64,000 nucleotides of DNA, taken from positions 620,001 to 684,000 of the forward strand of contig JALLLS010000006.1 in the NCBI GenBank assembly GCA_025094145.1, read 5' to 3'. The translations under genes were made by a program, and so were the position numbers. A model generated the notes under the pieces. The model did not search any database and was not told the origin of the DNA. It saw only the letters and a program-made list of their open reading frames with translations. This DNA is from Spinellus fusiger (taxonomy: Eukaryota > Mucoromycota > Mucoromycetes > Mucorales > Phycomycetaceae). Below are positions 12,593 through 23,955 of this stretch, piece after piece. Numbering within the stretch: position 1 is the first letter of the stretch; each line of letters starts with the position of its first letter.

Positions 12593-13824
12593 TACTGATT
12601 TTCACAACTAATTGTGCACCAATTTCATTTTTATTTTTGCACCAATTATTTCTGGAAAGAGTGTATTTGCCATTGTTTAGGGCTTGAATGATTAATCAGA
12701 CTTCACAGATGTGTAACTAAGCAAGGAATCACAAATGTCATACAAAAGATAAAGTATAGTGTGTAGGATAGTTGAAGTTGTTAAAGCAGTTATAATATTG
12801 GCACAAACATATCCCTCAAGATGTATAGAACTTAAGTAAATATTCAATATACATAAAAGATGTAGTGGAGAAAGGATAGTCTTTATGATTTGGCAGAAAG
12901 ATAGTGAATGTTACATAGATTACCATTATAGCCATTTGTGCCAATCAACAGAACAAAGAAAAGAAGAATAGACGGAGTATGATCCTTGCAGTATACATAT
13001 ATTTTTATAAATCTGGTTCTGATCATACACTAAAAAGAATATGTTTATCTTTATATAGAAGAAAGCACTACTTTTTAAATACTTCCGAAAATAATCTCTA
13101 AGAATTTATCAATTGTAGAATAGGTGGAGAAATGTCACCTATTCGCATAGATGGCTGTGGAAGATCAGAGAATAAGTGGTATTGCTAAAATAGCTAGAAG
13201 GAAGAGATGATTCAGATAGAAACAATATAAAATAGCAAATTGTAAATTGTAAATATAAAAAGAAGCTCATCATATACTTGGTTTCCTACAGAAGGGTGGT
13301 CTATACCCAAAGGTCAAGTTTAGTTGTTGGTTCTTGCTCTGTTCCTGTTTTGTTCTCTTTGTTTGTCCATTTTGTTGGTCCGTCGGTAGGAAGATTACCG
13401 TTATCTGTTTTCTCGTGCCTCTACAGACCCATTTCCAGAGTGTCCCCTCCAGACTATCACAACCATAGTTTCCACAGCCATAAGAACCGAGTTCTCCCCA
13501 CACACCACACAAGAGCTCACCCAACTCCTGCATATACAAGAGCAGCTAGCCTTTCTCTGAGGTCCTGCGTGTCTTGAAGAACGAACCCCTTGCCCAAACA
13601 TACACAATGGTAAACACATATTATTGTGTCAATTGAGATTAAGTATACTACCACAGATGTTATACAAAAGATTCATTGTATTACGCAAGATGAAGAAAGC
13701 CAATACGACAATAATAATGGAAAGTATAAATAAGAATAAAACAAGAATTTTTTATTTTATTTTATTTTACTCTTTGTCATTTATGAATTCTAATTCTTTC
13801 TCTTTTCTTGGCAGTCCATCTTAT
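12593..13824. other. Gene-poor stretch with a coding-like segment
   Basis: Nothing is recognised from 12593 to 13430. At 13437-13556 one plus-strand frame is protein-like (Gln/Leu/Thr-rich, ending QEQLAFL) and a second frame continues with EVLRVLKNEPLAQTY to 13612, but they are offset by one base and no ATG is seen. It may be 5'-UTR exon material of the P450 gene (ATG|GTAAAC at 13610 resembles a donor), or a broken gene fragment. Confidence 0.25.
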
Positions 13825-15891
13825 ATGATTGATCTCTTAAAAGAGAGCCCCCTTCAAACTGCAAGTGTTGTGGCTGTTGGTACAGCTCTGTATGCACTCT
13901 ATTTCAGTTCTAAAGACAAAGAGACTGATGGTTTTGACAAAATACCTACACCTAAAGGGAAATACCCATATCTTGGTAAGACATTAATTAAAACTAATAA
14001 GTTATTAAAGCTGCTATTGCCTAGGCCATTTACCGCTTCTTGGTGAAAACATGTTTTTAAAGATACATGAATGGCATAAAGAATTAGGTAATAAGATCCA
14101 CAACTTTTATTATAATGGCATCAATATGTATTTTTAACTCACACCTCTGTAGGCCCTTTCCTTCATGTCAAGATGGGTGTTCAAGATTTTATTTTTATTT
14201 CTGATCCTATCATTGCTCATGAGGCGTTTAATGTTAATGGAAGTATCACTACCTTACGACCACCCTTCAAGTTTGTTGATGGTGTTTTTAGTATGAATGG
14301 AAGGTAATAGAGGGCTATAATACTATTATTATTTTTTGGTAATTTAGTTAACACATTATAAACACTTAGAGGAATAACCTTTGCTAAAGATAAAAAAATG
14401 TTAAGAAAGGCAAAGCTTACTGGTATGACAATAGAAATATAAACCGACATATGGATATGGATATGGATATTGTATTGTATTGTATTAATTTATTATTATT
14501 ATTATAGTAAATGGTTTCTTGGTGCCTAAAGTCATAGATCAAATGGGCGATGTACTTCAGTTCGAAACAAGCTATCTTATCAACCAATTGATTAAAAATG
14601 GAAACACCAATGAAGGAGTAGATCCATTCCATGACATAGCTTTCCGATCTCTTAATGTCGTATTAAGAGTTAGTCTTGGTACTCGTATGGATTCAACAGA
14701 GGATCCAGCCTTTAAGGATATAGTAGACATCATGCAACTGAGTCTGCTATACGGAAGTATAGATGAGGATATTGACGCCTATATTCCAGCTCTCAAATTT
14801 ATAAGCTACATTCAAAACAAAGACAAAAGAAACCGCGACTTTATCAACAATTTGCGCGACCCTGTCCTTAGAAGGATGATAAAAGAGGCTCTTGAAAGAG
14901 ATGTAGACTGTCTAGTCAAGAGAATAAAAGAATCAGAAGATGTTTTTAATGAAGACGATATGGTAGTACTTTTCAGTAAGTTAAGGCTTTATATTTTTTT
15001 AAAAAAAAAACTTGGAAAAAAGACACTTAATTTTATTCAAGATGAAATGATTATCGGTGGAACAGATACTGTTTCTGTATCAATTTCATGGACTTTTGCA
15101 TTATTATCTCATCATCCAGAAATTCAGAGAAAGATATGTGATGAGATTGATGCCTTTATCATCAAGTATAAACGACTGCCAATATTTACTGAACGCGAAG
15201 CATTTCCTTACATGATTTCTGTTCAAAGAGAGATCATGCGTTTTTACCCTGTTTTACCCTATGGACTTCCTCATATTGCCGAGCAAGACTGTAAGTAAAA
15301 AAAAAGATTTATTATTCTGGAACAAAACTAAGTTATAAGTTTAGTTGTAGTGAGAAATTACATGATTAAGAAAGGAATAACTTTGATCAGTGATATGTAT
15401 AGCATGCACAGAAACCCTGATGTCTATCCTGATCCAGACAAATTCATTCCTGAACGCTTCATAAATAACAAGTCTACATTGTATGCATCTGCCAATGGAA
15501 ATGTGAAAGAAAGAGACCAGTATAACTTTGGATGGGGAAGGCAATGAACTAATTACTATAATTGCTTGCTAGCTATTAACATATTATTTTATGTGTTTTT
15601 AGACGCATATGCCCTGGAATCTATTTGGTAAGCTGTGAAGAGAAGACTTGTAGTATGAATATACTTTTAAGTATATTTACAAAAAATATTGGGGTTGTTT
15701 TTCAATAGGCTGAAACAGAGCTGTTTCTTGCATATACAACTCTTTGGGCGCGCTGTACTATTGAACCAGCCCTTGACTCTAATGGAGAACCCATGTATGC
15801 TGATATTGAGAGCTTTGTTGACGGTGGTCTAGCTAGCAGTCCTAAACCTTACAAAGTACGCTTTGTTGAACGCCCTGATAAACTTCTTTAA
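13825..15891 (+). CDS. Cytochrome P450 monooxygenase
   Basis: Nine exons (13825-13975, 14025-14087, 14153-14303, 14370-14422, 14508-14975, 15042-15290, 15351-15540, 15603-15627, 15709-15891) give 510 residues. An N-terminal hydrophobic anchor (about 8-28) is followed by the proline hinge IPTPKGKYPYLG. The I-helix oxygen-binding motif is GGTDTVS. An E-x-x-R-type block (QREIMRF) is present. PERF precedes the heme loop FGWGRRICPGIYLA, with the Cys ligand encoded across exon 8. P450s of this kind are ER-anchored, NADPH-reductase-dependent oxidases; the substrate cannot be read from sequence. The intron before the heme Cys exon begins with GC (GCAATG), a weak non-canonical donor. The start ATG lies 12 nt after a strong 3' splice site, suggesting a 5'-UTR intron. 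Transposon relic B begins about 40 bp past the stop. Confidence 0.93.
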
Positions 15892-15929
15892 GTTTATTCA
15901 TTCTAAAGTCACAGAGAAAAAGTAATCAC

Positions 15930-17160
15930 TCTTTCTTAAATTCTGGGCTATTTCTATACCAAAAATAATATACACTTTCTTTTTTCATAATGTCTGCACT
16001 ATCGAACGCCATGAACATCTTTGTAAAAAAAAAAACCCCCTCCCAGAAATATATCAAAAGTATACAAGCACAGAGGTTCATCCAACCATTCTGTACGAGA
16101 TGCTGAAAATGAACAACACCATGGCTGGAACATCTCGTATGTTTAACGTAATTCCAAGCACTGTGAAAAACATAGAGGTATTTTAAGGAGAAAGATTTGG
16201 TGGTCTCTTCTTCCAAGAGAAAGTTAGACGACAGGGCACTCTGGTGGTTAAAGAGAACAATTATCAGCAAATCCTATCAGACCAAGGAGGCCATTAAGGT
16301 CATAGAGAATACCTTGAAGAATTATCTCGATGGAATGGGCTCTCATTCATTCATTCCATTGATAAATCCTGTTCTCACCAAAAAAAAACATAGAGGCAAG
16401 ACTTCAGTGGGCCCATGAGCATATTAATTGAACTCATGGGCAGTGGCAAGAGGTCGTCTGGTCGTCTGGTCGTCTGGTCGTCTGAGTCCAGAGTGGAGCT
16501 CATGATCTATTCCATGGGCACAAAAGTCATCAGACAGTACGACACAGCCTTTGATCCCGAGAATTTCCTTAAAACAAGGAAGTTTGAACGTGGCGGTGTG
16601 GTAGTATAGGTCGTTATAGTGAGGAGGGTGTTGAGAGACTGGTTGTAGTGGAGATCAGGATAAACTCCAACAAGTACATCAATATCTTGGGAGATGTCTA
16701 CTGTCATGAACTTGAGTCTCTCTCTCTTTCTCTCTCTTAAACCTTAGAGCCAGTTGCTGCCTACAGAAGGATAAGAGTAGACATCATAATAGTAAGGCAA
16801 CTCAATAAGAGAGTAGTAAATGGTATAGCAATGACTCTTTACTCACTATTGTAAAGTCTTGATCTCAATCCAATTGAGCATCTGTGGGCCCACCCCAAGA
16901 AGATCATTAGGAAGGACATAAGGGTGTATATCACCAAGGAGAAATTAGAGGCGGCTCTGATGCTGGAATGGGATAATGTATCAAAGGCAATAGACACCCT
17001 TATTGCCAGCATAAGGCGGAGATGCCATACAATGATAGGTGACAAATACTAGCCGTGGTTACTAAGCAACCTTGTAATAAAAACCACTGTTTTGTATTAT
17101 AAACACTATTTTATGTATCTATTGAAACTTTCACGTCTTTATCTAATGAATTCATAAAGT
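15930..17160 (+). mobile_element. Tc1/mariner relic B
   Basis: Longer copy of the relic A family. The plus strand retains an N-terminal HTH piece (RKLDDRALWWLKRTI...), an LQWAHEHIN block, TAFDPENFLKTRKF, and a C-terminal DLNPIEHLWAHPKKIIRK ... KLEAALMLEWDNV ... SIRRRC block in different frames, broken by stops and frameshifts. A 10-bp gtcgtctgg tandem at about 16453-16482 interrupts it. No catalytic core remains intact. Confidence 0.8.
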
Positions 17161-17186
17161 TATAATACAATTAAGAAAAGTATATT

Positions 17187-17660
17187 TAAAAGGAAATCTA
17201 AATTTGAAGAAATCCTATTACATTTCTCGGGTCATTTTATCCTCAACAAAGAACTGGGAAGCATCATCAAGCAACTTCTTTATCTACTCCTCATGCTCAG
17301 CAGCCATAGTACTCTTTAGACCACTATTATTCTTTGGCTTTTTTTATGTATCTCTCTTGTCTTCTCATACGATTTCCGCAATCTTTCTGTAGTATGTGGG
17401 TTGATCAAAAGTTTTTTGGCAAACTTAGTACTATTTTCTTTTTCCTGAGGATTTTCAATCATTGTATCGATGAACTTCTTCCTTTGGTTGTCTGGATAAA
17501 CATTGTAAACTTCTGTACTTTTAGGTTAGAGACTGAAGAGGCTTTTAGTTTATTGGATTATTATTTCTCTATAATGTTCTTTTCAGTAGGGTTATTAAGC
17601 CAAATAACCCTATCTTGTTATTGTTTGAAGCACAATGTTTGTCCATCTCGGTGAAAATAC
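17187..17660 (-). mobile_element. IS630-like transposase relic F (N-terminal half)
   Basis: The reverse strand reads EVYNVYPDNQRKKFIDTMIE, then NPQEK and TKFAKKLLINPHTTERL..., followed after a frameshift by AEHEE-stop-IKKLLDDASQFFVEDKM. This is the HTH/DNA-binding half of a DDE_3 transposase, probably the same family as relic C. It starts about 30 bp from the end of relic B. Confidence 0.65.
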
Positions 17661-17995
17661 CTTTTATTGAATAAGTTTATTATTTTTTTATTTTTCATTC
17701 TGTTTATTGAAAAGATTATCCTTGTCAATCTTCATGATAAAACATGTTCGTCATTGTGCAAATATCAAAAGTTTGAACAAGAAAAGAAAGAGAATTCAAT
17801 GTGTCTTAACACTTAACCAACAAAATAAATCTTATCTCTCGACAATTCTATGTTTTTTTTGTAACCGGCAATTACGTTTATTTAACCGCAAAAATTCACC
17901 GTACTGATTGTATATATATTTTTTAGCTAGGAAATCCGAGTTGTGTTGGGTTTTACAGTTGGCTTGAGCAATCCTAGCTCATGGTGAGATCCTGT

Positions 17996-18283
17996 TTACT
18001 TGGATCTTGCTCTCATCTTCTTTCTCTTGGCCTTGAGACGTCTCTGGCGCTTCTTCTTCCACTTATCTCTCACTATTTAAACAGTAGATGAGATGACTTG
18101 TTCATGATAGATGCATATCTCCAGCACACATCCAAGGAGTGAAAGATCCATCGATGCAGTGCATCCATCGTAGAATACATCCATCCATTCTATAGGATGA
18201 CACAGCAGTGATGGGACAGCTCCAAGGATGGAGCTTCCACTCCTTGGATATGCATCCAAGACATATAGGAATCAACACTTACT
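17996..18283 (-). CDS. RPL41: 60S ribosomal protein eL41
   Basis: The 25-residue, almost entirely basic protein (MRDKWKKKRQRRLKAKRK, then KMRARSK) is the smallest ribosomal protein and is encoded at 18072-17996. The ATG is split: A is the last base of exon 1 (18283) and TG the first two bases of exon 2, separated by a 210-bp GTAAGT...TAG intron. It sits in the large subunit near the intersubunit bridge with the small subunit. A pyrimidine-rich leader (18296-18310 on this strand) is typical of ribosomal protein genes. It is divergent from AIF with 157 bp between start codons. The gene is too short for normal ORF calling. Confidence 0.95.
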
Positions 18284-18321
18284 CTTAAATTGAAATAAAA
18301 AGAGAGGGGGACTTTCCACAT
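18283..18321 (-). promoter_or_regulatory. Upstream ORF in eL41 leader overlapping its start
   Basis: An ATG at 18321 opens 13 codons in exon 1. After splicing its TGA stop is formed by 18072-18070, giving an ATGA overlap with the eL41 start. It matters only if transcription starts upstream of 18321, which is unknown. Confidence 0.4.
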
Positions 18322-18440
18322 CAGGCACTTTCTCACTAATTTTATACTGTAGCGGAGACCCCGGATCGGGTGATTTTTACACGTCACTTTTTCTTCTTTA
18401 CTGTTATTTTCTGTCCTCTTCTTTATCAGTGATAAGAGCT
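18284..18440. promoter_or_regulatory. Compact bidirectional promoter, eL41 / AIF
   Basis: Only 157 bp separate the divergent start codons. The interval holds pyrimidine tracts for each direction and a GC-rich partial dyad (ccccggatcggg near 18359-18370). A shared promoter is inferred from distance. Confidence 0.5.
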
Positions 18441-20822
18441 ATGAACCTATTACGTGCGTCTACGCGTGTGTCTCGCCACCTTCCTACACGGGCACTCAAT
18501 GCACGTCAAGCTTTTCCTCCAAGACTCAAGCACGCCTACTCAACGGCACCTTCCACTGCTACTGCTACTGCTACTGCTACTGCTACTTCACAGAGCCATA
18601 CACCCTGGTTTCTCGGTTCTTTGTTAGTGTTTGGTCCTCTTTTATTTTACTTGACATCCCCTCCTCCCAAGAAAAAGACAGTAGCACCTGCTGTGACTAT
18701 CAAGGCAACAGAAACACACGACGAACAACACAATGTTCCAGTGTCTACAGAAACCCCAGTGGAAGAGGCTAAATCAGTGCCTGTTCAGAAACCCATGGTA
18801 CTGATTGGTGGTGGCACTGCCTGTTATGCAGCAGCCAAGGCAATAAAGGAAAGAGACCCCTTGGCCAATGTTATTCTTATTACAGAAGAACCCCATTTGC
18901 CCTACATGCGTCCCCCGCTGTCGAAGGAACTTTGGTTCTCCGACGACAGTGCTGTGGCAGAGACCTTGGTGTTTAAAGACTGGCAGGGAAAGGAGCGTAA
19001 TACACTGTACCAGAGCAAAGAGAGCTATGAGATCATAGAAGATGCTTCTGGTGCTGAAGTACCTAGTGAGAAGATCAAAGTGTTGAGAAAGCGTGTGGTT
19101 CGATTGAATGTGGATTCGCACACCGTCACTCTGGAGGATGGCAGTGATATTTACTATAGCAAGGTAATGTACAGAGAAGAAAAAGAAAGAAAGAGTATAG
19201 GGTTTAATAGAGGAAGGGGAGTAGGTTCTTTTGGCGACAGGAGCTGCTCCCAAGCAACTGCCGGGTGTGAAGGATCCTCGTGTCACTACCTACCGTTCTT
19301 TGGATGACTTTAAACAGTTGGAGAGTAAGGCCAAGGAGGGTGCTCGTATTGTTGTAGTAGGAGGCGGATTCCTAGGCTCTGAGTTGGCAGTGGCTTTGGC
19401 TCATCAGGGTAAGGGATTGTAAGGAAGGAGGAGGGTGGGTAGTTTTGGTATTGACGATATGAATATATTTTATTTCTAGCCAAGAAGAAGCAGCTTAAAG
19501 TGACCCAGATCTTCCCTGAAGGTAAGTCATTGAGAGAGGAATGAAAGGAAAAAGATGGACTTTTTGTGCTGATACTGTGGGTTTATTATAAGGTGGCAAT
19601 ATGGCCAATGTGTTTCCTTCTTACCTCACACGATGGACCACCAGCAAAGTACGTGAATGTAGGTCAAGGCTCTGTTGATACGTGGAAGAGAGAGAGAGAA
19701 AGGCTTACAGGAATAATAATAATGTCATGCAATAGTGGGTGTGGATGTAAAGAACGATGCTACTCTTCAGTCTATTCAGTCCAATGAAGAGGGCCAGCTA
19801 GTGGTGGATCTTGGTAGTGAGCAAGTGTTCGCAGACCATGTAGTTGTGGCCATTGGTGTTGAGCCTCGTGTAGAACTGGCCCGTCAGGCTGGTTTGGAAA
19901 TTGATGAAGCAAGATTAGGCGTTGTTGTGAATGCTGAATTGGAAGCACGTTCTGATGTGTTTGTTGCGGGTGATATGGTGTCTTTCCATGATATTCAGTT
20001 GGGTCGTCGCCGTATTGAGCACCATGATCAGTAAGTAAACAAGGAATAACGATGGGACATTGGCTGAACTATCCTTATGATTGATAGTGCTGTGTTGAGT
20101 GGAAGACATGCTGGTGAGAACATGATGGGTGATGCTAAGCCTTTTACTCATCAGTCCATGTTTTGGTAAGTAATGTTTTTATATTCATAGACATATGCAT
20201 TATACTATGGCTAATGGCATCTACTTTAGGTCTGATCTTGGACCCAAGATTGGTAATTAGAGGATAATAGATACTAAGAAAAAAAAGAGTTAACACCACC
20301 TTGTGTCTTAGGTTATGAGGCTGTGGGTCTTACTGACTCACGATTGTCCACTGTGAGTGTATGGGCCAAGGCCACTGCTCAGGATACTCCTGCTGTGGGT
20401 CTTGCCTTGGAGGCTGAGAACCCTCGCACTACTTTGAACACTGAAGTAGGCACTGAGCAACCTTCTTCTGTGACCATCTCTCAGTTGTCCAAGGAAGATT
20501 TGGTAATGACTAGGGAATAAGAGGGATGTATGATAACCCTGTTACTTATGTTGTGCTATTATGTGTACTATGGATTCTATAGTATGGCAAGGGACTTGTG
20601 TTCTATGTTCGTGACAGCAAGGTTGTTGGCCTTTTACTCTTTAATGTGTTTGGTAAAGTACAGGAAGCTAGAGATATTATCAATGCCGGCTATACTTCTG
20701 ACAAGATCGATGGTTTGGTGAAGCAGTAAGTTGTCTTTTTCTTCTCTCTTTTCTTTTGCATATAAAACCATCTGCTAATCCATGTCGAATTTATCTCTAG
20801 GTTTGATATTCACAGCAAATAA
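18441..20822 (+). CDS. AIFM1: Apoptosis-inducing factor, mitochondrial (AIFM1 type)
   Basis: Ten exons (18441-19163, 19225-19408, 19480-19521, 19593-19658, 19736-20030, 20088-20165, 20230-20252, 20312-20502, 20583-20725, 20801-20822) give 588 residues. A basic Arg/Ser-rich mitochondrial presequence (about 1-35), a Thr/Ala repeat coded by a (TACTGC)n tract, and one membrane segment (about 55-75) come first. Then the FAD Rossmann motif [10 protein letters not shown] (about 122), the NADH motif [13 protein letters not shown] (about 284), a FAD-binding AGDM, and the C-terminal AIF domain from [15 protein letters not shown] to [16 protein letters not shown]. Family members are inner-membrane NADH oxidoreductases needed for respiratory-complex biogenesis, with a cell-death role in animals. 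The AIF C-terminal dimerisation domain marks the AIFM1 rather than the short AMID-like class. The start is ATG 18441. Confidence 0.94.
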
Positions 20823-21109
20823 TAAATCAATGGTATTTGTCAACATGTGTCTATATTTATTTTTGCAAAGAAAAGAGTTTCGATGTCTGTAGAGAAGTAT
20901 AGAATTTACAAGGCGTGAAGAGAAACGCGATTAATTTACAGCTAATAATAATTAATAGTAAAAGTAATAACAATAAGGGTGTTTGTAATAATAATGATAA
21001 GTAGTAAGAGAAGTGTCCTCACTAGCTCAACCTACAGTGTCGTGGAAGAGGAAAAAGAAAAAGCAAATTCTGTACAGTTTATACATCTAGCAAGAAAAGA
21101 ACACTGGGT

Positions 21110-23955
21110 CTATTGAAGGACACATCGACACATGCCTGGATTATCCCAGTTGGACTGTTCTGTTGAACTGGGAGAAGACCATTGACTAGACTTATCTTGT
21201 GGTGCATCAAAAGCGTTGCTCACTTGATTGAGTCGGTAGGGTGTGTTTTGGAATGTATCATTGTCAGAGAGCAGAGAGATATCGTGGAGTGCCTTTACAG
21301 CTTCTGGAAATGGCACGTCAGTAAGAAAGAGCAATAGACACTAAAGCTTAGCTTACCCACAGAGCTGACTGGAGGGATGAGTGGAGAAGTATCTTGTTTA
21401 CTTTCTAAACAGCCATCTCCTCCTCTAACGTCAGGACTACGCTGTTTTCTATCTTCCCACTGTCTAATATTGTCCTCAATGCCCTCCACAGTAAAAGCCA
21501 TTTCTAAGCCATTTCTAACAAGTGAGTCGACTATAGGAGAAGAATACACAAAGGAGGTCTTTCTTCTTACCTGGAATGACCTCTTGGATAACATTAAAGA
21601 GTTTATAAGCTATATTGCGTTTAAAAAACAGTTGACAATCCTCTAGCCGAAGTTTGCCTCTTTCATTGATGGGTAATACTGTCAACCCGAGTTCTTGTTC
21701 TAAATCTCCTTGACAGAAGAATTCCTCTGATAATACTTTAGCCCATGCTTCTGCAGATGAAAAGGGTCTTGCCTGTCATTATAAACAAGAATAAGTATGG
21801 GAATGCTAATAAAGTCCAACGACTTACACAATTACAAATGTCAGCACACTTCATGAGTCCACCACAAAGAAGAAGACGTTCTTCTTCGCATTGTAATTCA
21901 TTATGGAAATCAATGGCATTATCAGCAATTCGTCTGGCCTGTTTCTCAAGCTTCTCAACATATTCATCGTGTTTTGCCATATCAGTGGCCAAAATACTAC
22001 TCATGATCACAGTACGGAATGGAACTAGGAAAGATAAAGTAGATTAAGAACAAGAGATTTCCCGTGAGTCCATGAGTCCATGCGTCTGTGGTTGTGATGC
22101 AAGTAGAAAGAAGAAACTACCTGCAGTTTGAGGATATTTTCTACAATCCACCAGCTGACTAAATCCATGCTGTAGTAATATGTGACAAAAGGCCATGGAG
22201 TGAAAGTTTTCTAGCACTGAGGAATCATTGTAAAGAATAGCAAGAGGGGTTGATGTTTTAATCTAATAACAAGAGGAATGTATCCATTTAGTACGCCACA
22301 ATCTTGTTAATAGCTAATACCCACCATGAACATGTTGTTGACACCAGGATGGCCAATATCATGGCCAATGGCTGCCATTAAGAGTGCAAATATGTCAATG
22401 GGTCTAAGTAAATCCTTGACTGTTTTTACAGTGGTCTTCTTGGTGGGGGATTCATAAGATTGGTTCATAGGGAGAATACATCCTATTCTACACAGAAAGA
22501 AGTAGGTGGACTGTAGAACATCCACTGCATGTCTGAAATTGTGATAACTGTTTTCAGTATGGTAGGAATGACAAACAGTAGCAATGAAATGGTAAAGGTC
22601 ATCTATAAGAGAAAGAGTGTAAGGAATACACATATACACATATATACACGTATACACACATATATATCTATATATACACATATACACACACATATACACA
22701 CACATATATATATATAATTCCAAGATAGATTGAGAGAGTATTACCATCAATAATATGAAGAGATGCTAAATCAGGATGCTCCATGGCTTGTTTTATGATG
22801 AGAAACGCACACTCTACCAGTTCTCTTTTACTTAATTCCAAGGTAATAAATCCCCAACTACAGACAAAAGCCTTCAACTGCTGCTGTTTCTCTCTAATCA
22901 TTTGAACAAATGAGTTAGTATAAGCATAATGCGCTTCTTTCCGGGACAAGAATGAAGAAGAGAAGGAGGATTGAATTACTTTATTAACTTTATTGATAAT
23001 GTTATATTTTACCTTGTAAGGGCTAGGATGGGATAACTTTCACTTTCTGGCAAAATATAACTTGTCACTGAAGAAGACAGCCTAAGTAGTAGTATAAATA
23101 AAGAGAAGTATTCTTTTTGTTCTTCTTCCTCTTAACTTACCAGTGGTCTACTAAAAACACATCTTTCAGACGTTTCTCAAAGGACTTCCATACTTTCCCA
23201 TTCCATCGGTTGGAGTATTTACTTTCTATTATTGTACTGTGATGAGACATGCTGGATCGTTGGTCTCTTTCTTGTGCATGCTTCTGTTTCTGATATCGAA
23301 TAATATTCTAACAGACAGTCCATTGAATCAACTAACTCACTGAAATCCATCTAAAGTGTACTCTCTTATTCTCTCTCTCCCTCTCCCTCTCCCTCTCTCT
23401 CTCTCTATTTTATATGTATCGATATACTTACAAGCATCAATGTTTTCATAGAATCTTTTCCGAATGGTTTTAATATAAAATCCACAGACCCATTGTAGAG
23501 ACATTCAGTCATAAAGGAGGAGGTATCACACGCAGACCAAGCTAATATTGGAGAAGAACAAGACATGCCTTAGTCACTTGCCTATGGATCCCACCAACAG
23601 CCACCACTTCCTGTGTCTCCTTTACCAATCGGCAGAATACTGGCTCCAATGTCGTTTCTCCACTGATCCAATGTATGGAGGAGCAAGAAGCCCTCGTCGT
23701 CCCTTTCTTCTGTACTTACTAGCACAACTATAGGACACACTGCTGTTCTAAGACTGGTCTCCAGGGTCTGAATGAGGCGTTGGTCATAGGAAAGCACAGT
23801 CACTATGAATAGTCTAAGCCTAGTCCCTGGAGAAGATGAAATTTGGACTTACCCTCCCGGAATTTTGATCGCATGTTAATTATCCATGTCTCTGAGGCAC
23901 TGAGGTGTGAATCAATAAGAAATACTGAAGAGTCGAGCAGGTGTGTCGTCTGCAT
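21110..23955 (-). CDS. Class I cyclic-nucleotide phosphodiesterase with receiver-like domain
   Basis: Thirteen exons: 23955-23853, 23802-23720, 23662-23626, 23541-23432, 23307-23141, 23081-23013, 22893-22745, 22602-22325, 22262-22121, 22024-21828, 21772-21571, 21530-21357 and 21303-21110; 634 residues. The catalytic HD domain (about 225-555) has the proton-donor/metal signature YHNFRHAVDV, the HDIGHPGVNN metal site, LAILYNDSSVLENFH and ARPFSSAEAWA. The first about 110 residues fold-match a response-regulator receiver (VFLIDSHLS..., PIVVLW, then GSVDFILKPFG), but the phospho-acceptor Asp position appears to be Leu/Trp, so it is probably a pseudo-receiver as in animal PDE8. It hydrolyses cAMP and/or cGMP and so tunes PKA signalling. 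Substrate choice cannot be read directly. Confidence 0.92.
22622..22720. repeat. ACACATATA microsatellite in PDE intron
   Basis: Dinucleotide and octanucleotide acacata repeats inside the intron between PDE exons 7 and 8. Confidence 0.85.

Noticed and set aside
13624..13824. Longer N-terminus for the P450 starting at 13624
   Set aside because: The added residues are low-complexity and lie before a strong 3' splice site at 13813; the family start fits ATG 13825.
14976..15041. Read-through of the P450 frame across a Lys/Phe-rich stretch
   Set aside because: A GTAAGT donor and ttcaag acceptor in phase 1 remove it and place LFNEMIIGGTDTVS correctly in the I-helix.
18429..18440. GTG start upstream of AIF
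   Set aside because: Eukaryotic nuclear genes start at ATG; 18441 gives a proper mitochondrial presequence.
23341..23350. A 10-nt block ATGGATTTCA flanked by AG and GTGAG in the PDE gene, resembling a second micro-exon
   Set aside because: The neighbouring exons already join in phase (23432 to 23307), and including 10 nt would shift the frame.
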